The position numbers and the translations under genes are program-made. From Selenomonadaceae bacterium (lineage in GTDB: Bacteria > Bacillota > Negativicutes > Selenomonadales > Selenomonadaceae): DNA of 47,285 nucleotides. Positions 42,143 to 47,285 of the stretch are shown piece after piece. Position 1 is the stretch's first letter. Every line of letters starts with the position of its first letter. The DNA is taken from contig JAFWWC010000043.1 in the NCBI GenBank assembly GCA_017518105.1, positions 1 through 47,285 of the forward strand, read 5' to 3'. The notes below the pieces were generated by a model, which had not been told where the DNA came from, did not search any database, and saw only the letters and a list, made by a program, of their open reading frames with translations.

Positions 42143-42172
42143 TTGACGCGAAAACCGCGCAGGGTGTATTAT
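42143..42172 (+). promoter_or_regulatory. Promoter of the clpX-like gene
   Basis: TTGACG (42143-42148) and TATTAT (42167-42172), 18-base spacer. Between them GCG-aaaacc-GCGC gives a small palindrome that could be an operator. Confidence 0.55.
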
Positions 42173-42223
42173 ACGCGCTGTGATTTTTTATTGCAAGGTT
42201 TTTTATAAAGGAGAAATTCTCAC

Positions 42224-43528
42224 ATGGTCGACAGCTATCATTGCAGCATATGCGGGCGGCGCGTCAAACTTCTGAGCCGAGCTGATATGCCCGTCCTTGA
42301 CCCGAACACGGGCTTTGCCATTTGCAGGAGCTGCATAAAAAATATTTACCACTTCATCGAGGAAGACGAACAACATACCCTCCGCAAGCACAAGCAACAT
42401 TTCAACGACGAACTCAGCGAAATGTTGGAGCGGAACAAGCCGCACCTTATCAAAGAATATCTCGACGACTTTATCATCATGCAAGACAGAGCTAAAAAGA
42501 TTTTGTCCGTGGCGGCGTATAATCATTACAAGCGCATGAAATACGACGCGGAAAACGTCGGCGGCGACGAGGAGATTGAAAAATCGAACGTCATCATCAT
42601 GGGTCCGACGGGTTGCGGCAAGACTGCTATGCTTAGTCACCTGTCGCGGCTGTTGGATATTCCCTTCGCTGTGACTGACGCCTCAAGCTTGACGGAGGCG
42701 GGTTTCGTCGGTGCGGACGTGGAAGTTGCTGTTAGGAATCTTTACTACGCGGCGGGCAAGAACGTCGAGAAAACCGAGCACGGAATAATTTATCTGGACG
42801 AGTTCGATAAGATTGCCCGCAAGTCAGGCGCGAACAATTCGATAACTGCCGACCCAGGTCACGAAGGCGTTCAGCAAGGACTGCTTAAGATGTTGGAAGG
42901 TAGCCTTGTCGAATTCACGGAACGCGGGCAACGCAAGCACCCCGAAGCCCCGACGATTAAAGTCGACACGAAAAATATTCTGTTCATCGTGGGCGGGGCG
43001 TTCGTCGGCATTGAGAAGATTATAGAGAAACGCCTAAAGAAAAATGAATCGCCTATCGGTTTCGGCTCCGAGATACCGTCTAAGGAAGACACCGATAAGA
43101 AGTTCAACGAGCTGATTCACCAGGTGCGCCCCGAAGATTTGATGAAGTACGGGATTATCCCGGAGATTATCGGACGCCTACCAGTCATCTGCACGCTTGA
43201 GACCCTCGACGAAGACGCCTTGCTCAGGATTTTGACCGAACCGAAGAACGCGCCCGTTAAGCAGTACGAAAAACTTTTGGCAATGGACAATGTTAAGCTT
43301 GAGTTCGAGGAGGCGGCACTTCGACACGTGGCAAAGCTGGCAATCGAACGCAAGACGGGGGCTCGTTCCCTAAAGGGCATTATCGAAGACGTGATGCTTG
43401 ATGTCATGTTTGAAATCCCGAAGACGAACGAGCCGCGCCGCGTCGTCATAACGGAAGCTTGCATAAAGGGCGAAGATAGCCCGCAGATTTTCCCGCTCAA
43501 AAAGAAGAGTTTAAAGAAGTCAGCTTAA
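42224..43528 (+). CDS. ClpX-like AAA+ unfoldase, divergent N-terminus
   Basis: 434 residues. N-terminal zinc finger C7-x2-C10...C34-x2-C37, then the ClpX AAA+ core: Walker A GPTGCGKT (127-134), pore loop GFVG (160-163), Walker B IIYLDEFDK and the ClpP-binding IGF loop (278-280). It differs from standard ClpX at normally fixed places: DEFDK for DEIDK, GADVE for GEDVEN, PGHEGVQQ for SGEGVQQ, and the zinc-finger region between the cysteines is unlike the GPGVYIC type. No clpP, tig or lon adjacent. Probably a second ClpX-type protein rather than the housekeeping one. Confidence 0.85.
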   Translation: MVDSYHCSICGRRVKLLSRADMPVLDPNTGFAICRSCIKNIYHFIEEDEQHTLRKHKQHFNDELSEMLERNKPHLIKEYLDDFIIMQDRAKKILSVAAYNHYKRMKYDAENVGGDEEIEKSNVIIMGPTGCGKTAMLSHLSRLLDIPFAVTDASSLTEAGFVGADVEVAVRNLYYAAGKNVEKTEHGIIYLDEFDKIARKSGANNSITADPGHEGVQQGLLKMLEGSLVEFTERGQRKHPEAPTIKVDTKNILFIVGGAFVGIEKIIEKRLKKNESPIGFGSEIPSKEDTDKKFNELIHQVRPEDLMKYGIIPEIIGRLPVICTLETLDEDALLRILTEPKNAPVKQYEKLLAMDNVKLEFEEAALRHVAKLAIERKTGARSLKGIIEDVMLDVMFEIPKTNEPRRVVITEACIKGEDSPQIFPLKKKSLKKSA

Positions 43529-43604
43529 CGCAATAAAAATGATTGACAAAGCCAATCGCCTTGACTTATTGTTGAGGCGAATTTTTTTAGGGAGGCAACG
43601 AGCG

Positions 43605-44498
43605 ATGAGAAAAATTTTGGCGGTAGATGTCGGCGGCACGTTCACTAAGTATGCGGTCGTGAGAGGTGTATATTCTTTTAAAATCGTCGCGAGGGACAAG
43701 ATACCGACAGAGCGGAAAAGCCATGAAGACTTTTTGCAAAGCCTGACGAACATTTTTAAAGTTAATAAAGACGTGGAAGGGTTTGCGCTATCAATGCCGG
43801 GGATTATCGACACTGAGCAAGGGGTTTGCATATCGAGCGGGCTACTGGATTTTGCCAATAGTCATTGCATAGCCGAGGAGCTTCAAAATATGTGCGGCGT
43901 GCCCGTGACGGTTGAGAACGATGCTAATTGCGCGGCACTCGCCGAGGTCAAGTCGGGCAGTCTGACTGACGTTAAGGACGCGTTCGTTTTGGTCTTCGGC
44001 AGTAGCGTCGGCGGGGCGTTCATTCACAATCGGGAAATTTATCGCGGGGCTCATCATTGCGCCGGAGAGGTCGCCTTCACGCTGAAGAGTATCAACGCCG
44101 CCATGAACGAGGAAAATATTTACGGCAGGGATTTAAGCGTGCTTGCCTTCCAAAAGAATTGCGCGGAGATTTTAGGCTTGCCGCTCGAAGACGTGACGGG
44201 CGAGATGATTTTCAATCTGATTAACGAGAACGATGACGAAATGCTTGACGCGCTTTATAAGTTTGCACACGGCGTGGCGGTTAAGATTTTCAATCTGCAA
44301 ATGCTCTTCGACCCGGAACGATTTGCCCTAGGCGGCGGAATTAGCGAGCAGCAGAGTTTCATTGACGCCGTGCAGGACAAGATAGACGAGCTTAGCCGAA
44401 ACGCCTTGCCCTATCTGCCGCGTCCCGAAGTCGTCGCCTGCAAGTATCATAACGACGCGAACCTTTTGGGGGCTTTGTATCGTCATTTAAGGAAGTGA
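43605..44498 (+). CDS. ROK-family protein (sugar kinase-like)
   Basis: 297 residues with ASKHA fold: LAVDVGGTFTKYAVV phosphate motif, VENDANCAALAE catalytic Asp region and FALGGGISEQ adenosine motif. The usual ROK zinc motif CxCGxxGCxE is missing (only HHCAGEV remains), so zinc binding is doubtful. ATG at 43605 with AGGGAGG upstream; an upstream in-frame extension is not coding-like. Substrate likely a hexose but unproven. metN begins 4 bases after its stop. Confidence 0.87.
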   Translation: MRKILAVDVGGTFTKYAVVRGVYSFKIVARDKIPTERKSHEDFLQSLTNIFKVNKDVEGFALSMPGIIDTEQGVCISSGLLDFANSHCIAEELQNMCGVPVTVENDANCAALAEVKSGSLTDVKDAFVLVFGSSVGGAFIHNREIYRGAHHCAGEVAFTLKSINAAMNEENIYGRDLSVLAFQKNCAEILGLPLEDVTGEMIFNLINENDDEMLDALYKFAHGVAVKIFNLQMLFDPERFALGGGISEQQSFIDAVQDKIDELSRNALPYLPRPEVVACKYHNDANLLGALYRHLRK

Positions 44499-44502
44499 GC
44501 TT

Positions 44503-45564
44503 GTGATAAAACTCTGTGGCATTGAAAAGACTTACGACAGCCCGTCGGGCAAGGTGCACGCGCTAAGGGGCATTGACTTGGAGATTGCACGCGGCGAGAT
44601 TTACGGGATAATCGGTCTATCGGGCGCGGGCAAGTCGACGCTCGTCCGGTGCATAAACATGCTTGAGCGACCGACGGCGGGCAAAGTCATAGTCGACGGG
44701 CAAGACATGACGACCTTGACGGAAAGTCAGCTTCGGGAGGCGCGCAAGTCTATCGGAATGATTTTCCAGCACTTCAACCTTTTAAGCTCGGCGACCGTCT
44801 ACGATAACATTGCCTTCCCGCTGAAACTCTCCGGCACGAGTGCGGCTGATATAAAGAAAAAAGTTGAACCGCTCCTTGAACTGGTAGGCTTGAGCGACAA
44901 GGTTAATCAATATCCCTCACAGCTTAGCGGCGGACAGAAACAACGCGTAGGGATTGCCCGCGCCCTAGCCAACGACCCAAAAGTTTTGCTCTGCGACGAG
45001 GCTACTTCTGCCCTCGACCCGCAGACGACTAAATCAATACTCGACCTAATCAAAGTAATCAATCGCAACCTATCGCTAACTGTCGTCGTCATTACTCATG
45101 AAATGCAGGTTATCAAGGAACTTTGCGACAAGGTGGCAGTCATTAGCGACGGCGTTATCGCTGAGCGCGGCTCGGTCTTGGACGTGTTCACTAATCCACA
45201 GCACCGAATCACTAAGGAATTTATCAGCGTGCTCCTGTCGAATGATTTGCCCGCCGCCTTCCGTGGCAATGAGATTTCTCAGGACAGGACGCCCGATAGT
45301 TTTCTTTTAATCCGATTGATTTTCCTCGGCGACCGTGCTGACGACCCCGTTTTAGCTAAGATGGTTCGTAATTGCGAGGGCTTGGAATGCACGATGCTTT
45401 TCGGCAACCTAGATGAAATTCACGGCGTGCCGTTTGGACGGTTCATAGTCGGCTTGAGCGGTGAAGATGAAGTTATTCAAAGTGCGCTGACGTTCCTCGG
45501 CGGCGAAGATGTTCGGGTGGAGGTGATTGGCTATGTTCGCAGAAGTCCTGCCGCTACTAAGTAA
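44503..45564 (+). CDS. metN: Methionine ABC transporter ATPase with NIL domain
   Basis: 353 residues: ABC ATPase with Walker A GLSGAGKST (38-46), signature LSGGQKQRVG and Walker B VLLCDEATSALD, followed by a C-terminal NIL-type regulatory region (about 265-345), which in MetN binds methionine and inhibits transport. GTG start close behind the ROK gene; overlaps metI by 32 bases. metQ is not in the unit. Confidence 0.92.
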   Translation: MIKLCGIEKTYDSPSGKVHALRGIDLEIARGEIYGIIGLSGAGKSTLVRCINMLERPTAGKVIVDGQDMTTLTESQLREARKSIGMIFQHFNLLSSATVYDNIAFPLKLSGTSAADIKKKVEPLLELVGLSDKVNQYPSQLSGGQKQRVGIARALANDPKVLLCDEATSALDPQTTKSILDLIKVINRNLSLTVVVITHEMQVIKELCDKVAVISDGVIAERGSVLDVFTNPQHRITKEFISVLLSNDLPAAFRGNEISQDRTPDSFLLIRLIFLGDRADDPVLAKMVRNCEGLECTMLFGNLDEIHGVPFGRFIVGLSGEDEVIQSALTFLGGEDVRVEVIGYVRRSPAATK

Positions 45565-46186
45565 AGCCCTCGGCGAGACAATTTATATGGTCGTGGTGAG
45601 TATGGCAATCGCCTCGGCAATCGGGGTGCCGCTGGGAGTTTTACTGCACACGACAGCTAAGGGGCAAATCCTAGAAAACGTCGTTATCAATCAAGCGGTC
45701 GGCTCGGTCGTCAATGCGGTGCGTTCAATCCCGTTTATAATCCTCATGGTGGCAATCATACCTTTAACAAGATTTATCGTAGGCAGTGCAATCGGAACGA
45801 CGGCGGCAATCGTCCCGCTCGTTATCGCGTCGATACCGTTCATCGGGCGGCAAGTGGAAACGTCGCTTAAGGAAGTTCCTTCGGGTTTGGTGGAGGCGGC
45901 TCTGGCAATGGGGGCGACGCCGTTGCAAATTATAAGCCGTGTCCTTTTACCGGAAGCAATGCCGGGTATCGTTTCTCAGCTCACGACGGTTATAATAGCT
46001 TTGGTCGGAGAATCGGCAATGGCTGGAGCAATCGGCGGAGGCGGCTTGGGGGATTTGGCAATCCGATACGGCTATCAGAGGTTCCGCCCCGAAGTCATGC
46101 TTGCAACTGTCGTTGTGCTGATTGTATTGGTTCAGGCTGTGCAGTTCGTCGGCAACACCTTAGCTAAGAAGTTAGACAAACGATAA
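45533..46186 (+). CDS. metI: Methionine ABC transporter permease
   Basis: 217 residues, five transmembrane segments, with the EAA loop LVEAALAMGATPLQIISRVLLPEAMPG and the MetI signature GGGGLGDLAIRYGYQRF. ATG at 45533 has GGAGG 9 bases upstream within metN; a TTG at 45527 is too close to it. Works with MetN; the lipoprotein MetQ must be encoded elsewhere. Confidence 0.93.
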   Translation: MFAEVLPLLSKALGETIYMVVVSMAIASAIGVPLGVLLHTTAKGQILENVVINQAVGSVVNAVRSIPFIILMVAIIPLTRFIVGSAIGTTAAIVPLVIASIPFIGRQVETSLKEVPSGLVEAALAMGATPLQIISRVLLPEAMPGIVSQLTTVIIALVGESAMAGAIGGGGLGDLAIRYGYQRFRPEVMLATVVVLIVLVQAVQFVGNTLAKKLDKR

Positions 46187-46222
46187 GCAACTTGTTAAAA
46201 TATTCGGCAAGGAGGAATGGTC

Positions 46223-47134
46223 ATGGGATTCTTTGACAGACTCAAGGCGGGCTTAGCGAAGACTCGCGAAAAATTTGTTGATAAGATAGACGAAATCCTC
46301 CACGGCTCGACGAAGATTGATGACGACTTGATTGACGAGCTGGAGGAAACTTTGATAACCAGTGATGTGGGCATGGCGACGACGGAGAAACTTATCGCCG
46401 GACTTCGCAAAGGCGTTCGCAGGGCGGAGATTAATTCAACCGACGACGTTAAGAACTTTTTCTCGAATCAGATTCGGGAGATTTTGACGGAGGAGCAAGG
46501 CGAAGTTATCCACGTCGACCCACCGCGAGTGATTCTGATGATTGGCGTAAATGGCGCGGGCAAGACGACGACCATTGGCAAGCTTGCGGCGTATTACAAG
46601 GCTCAGGGCAAAAGCGTCATGATGGCTGCGGCTGATACCTTCCGCGCCGGGGCGATTGACCAGTTAGAGATTTGGGCTAATCGGACGGGCTCGGCGTTTA
46701 TCAAGCACTCCGAACGCTCAAACCCCTCAAGTGTAGCCCTGGACGCCGCCCGCAGTGCTTTGGCGCAAAAGATTGACGTACTGTTAGTCGACACGGCGGG
46801 ACGCTTGCAGAACAAGTTCAATCTCATGGAGGAGCTTAAGAAGATTAATCGCATCCTCGGCAAAGGGATTCACGGTGCGCCGCATGAGGTCTTACTCGTC
46901 CTCGACGCCACGACAGGGCAGAATGCGTTAAGGCAGGCGGAGTTGTTTTCACAGGCGGCGGGCATAACGGGCATTGTCCTAACCAAACTTGACGGCACGG
47001 CTAAGGGCGGAATGATTATCGGCATAAAGGAACAGCTCAATATTCCAGTCAAGTGGGTCGGCGTAGGAGAACGGCTCGATGACTTGCGTCCGTTCAATGC
47101 AAAGGAATTCGCCGATGCTCTCTTTGGGCTTTGA
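46223..47134 (+). CDS. ftsY: Signal recognition particle receptor FtsY
   Basis: SRP-dependent GTPase docking ribosomes to the membrane. 303 residues: short N domain without the acidic A domain, then the G domain with GVNGAGKTTTIGKL (108-121), DTAGRLQNKFNLM, TKLDGTAKGG. ATG at 46223 fits AAGGAGG 7 bases upstream; the ATG at 46217 is nearly on top of it. Followed by the IS30-type end at the right edge. Confidence 0.96.
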   Translation: MGFFDRLKAGLAKTREKFVDKIDEILHGSTKIDDDLIDELEETLITSDVGMATTEKLIAGLRKGVRRAEINSTDDVKNFFSNQIREILTEEQGEVIHVDPPRVILMIGVNGAGKTTTIGKLAAYYKAQGKSVMMAAADTFRAGAIDQLEIWANRTGSAFIKHSERSNPSSVALDAARSALAQKIDVLLVDTAGRLQNKFNLMEELKKINRILGKGIHGAPHEVLLVLDATTGQNALRQAELFSQAAGITGIVLTKLDGTAKGGMIIGIKEQLNIPVKWVGVGERLDDLRPFNAKEFADALFGL

Positions 47135-47136
47135 AT

Positions 47137-47151
47137 CTACTTTCTTTGCTT
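47137..47151. repeat. Partial arm of the intergenic repeat next to the right IS copy
   Basis: CTACTTTCTTTGCTT resembles the left arm CTAACTTTTCTTTGCT of the palindrome at 9424-9438. The other arm is at 137-150, on the far side of the left IS copy. Confidence 0.45.
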
Positions 47152-47285
47152 GCGTGAATAGTCAAGCTAAGTGCAACAGCGTTGAAAAGTAAACTTCTGC
47201 AGGTGTTCTATAACCCAAAGATTTTCTCGGACGGTGATTGAGTTGCTCAACTACCGCTTGTAAGTCTTCCTCGCTAAGGTGCGTG
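47152..47285 (-). mobile_element. IS30-family element, 3' end (cut by window edge)
   Basis: Contains the terminal repeat 47152-47179 and the transposase C-terminus reading into the right edge. Orientation is the same as that of the left-edge copy, so the two partial elements form direct repeats at the ends of the window. Confidence 0.8.
47162..47285 (-). CDS. IS30-family transposase, C-terminal fragment
   Basis: Minus-strand reading gives NHRPRKSLGYRTPAEVYF and ends with HLA and TGA at 47162-47164; RPRKSLGYRTPxEVF is the typical end of IS30 transposases, near the last acidic residue of the DDE core. The stop lies inside the terminal repeat. The rest of the gene is beyond the window. Confidence 0.85.
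   Translation of the reverse strand, partial: THLSEEDLQAVVEQLNHRPRKSLGYRTPAEVYFSTLLHLA

Overview
The window looks like a chromosomal stretch from an anaerobic diderm Firmicute, most likely of the class Negativicutes. The pointers are Firmicutes-style gene clusters (dnaN-recF-dciA, proB-proA-nadD-yqeK-lytR/LCP-rsfS, rpmE-yqhQ) together with outer-membrane and cytochrome c functions (an LptA/OstA-like periplasmic protein and CcmABC), plus a signal-peptide-bearing CbiK chelatase and a corrinoid adenosyltransferase. The assignment rests on gene content and is an inference. Almost every gene is tightly packed, often with ATGA, GTGA or TTGA overlaps, and many starts are GTG or TTG with a clear GGAGG-type ribosome binding site.

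Both ends are cut inside IS30-family elements in the same orientation: the N-terminus of a transposase at the left edge and the C-terminus at the right edge, each bounded by matching 28-bp ends. The window therefore looks like a contig that stopped at repeated IS copies. Next to the left copy, and again at 9424-9595, is a structured intergenic repeat made of hairpins.

Layout: 267-4491 holds cbiK (minus) and the divergent replication/repair genes dnaN, recF and a DciA-type helicase-loader homologue. 4573-9396 (minus) has tRNA-Pro(GGG), a zinc/manganese-binding lipoprotein with an aminotransferase, an orphan sucD, a Ppx/GppA phosphatase and dCMP deaminase. 9596-13473 (minus) is relA/spoT, a DUF3084 coiled-coil protein and a RuvC-like nuclease. 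13582-16651 (minus) is cobO, an argA-like GNAT gene and recJ. 16768-26686 (plus) is one long run: proB, NlpC/P60 hydrolase, a MATE transporter fused to an RsbW-like ATPase domain, proA, an unlisted 46-residue membrane protein, nadD, a GT61-like glycosyltransferase, yqeK, LCP, rsfS and cvfB. 26755-33404 (minus) is purF, nitroreductase, yraN, a very large double GT2 glycosyltransferase with a poly-G tract at its 5' end, a gamma-carbonic anhydrase-like protein and a TPR protein. 33498-37023 (minus) is a three-gene operon: PfkB kinase, a substrate-binding/permease fusion whose binding domain is in permuted order, and a GlnQ ATPase with an extra RsbW-like C-terminal domain. 37163-40200 (plus) is a Crp-type regulator, ccmABC and lptA. 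40178-42122 (minus) is yqhQ, rpmE and a methyltransferase. 42224-47134 (plus) is a divergent clpX, a ROK-family gene, metNI and ftsY.

The most interesting signals are (1) the G11 tract that breaks the 5' end of the GT2 glycosyltransferase, (2) two unrelated transporters that both carry C-terminal RsbW/GHKL-like domains, (3) the permuted binding domain in the second of these systems, and (4) the hairpin repeats with compensatory base changes that also appear to host the IS30 elements. No gene-free stretch exceeds 300 bases; the longest are 1-266 (IS end plus repeat) and 9397-9595 (repeat).
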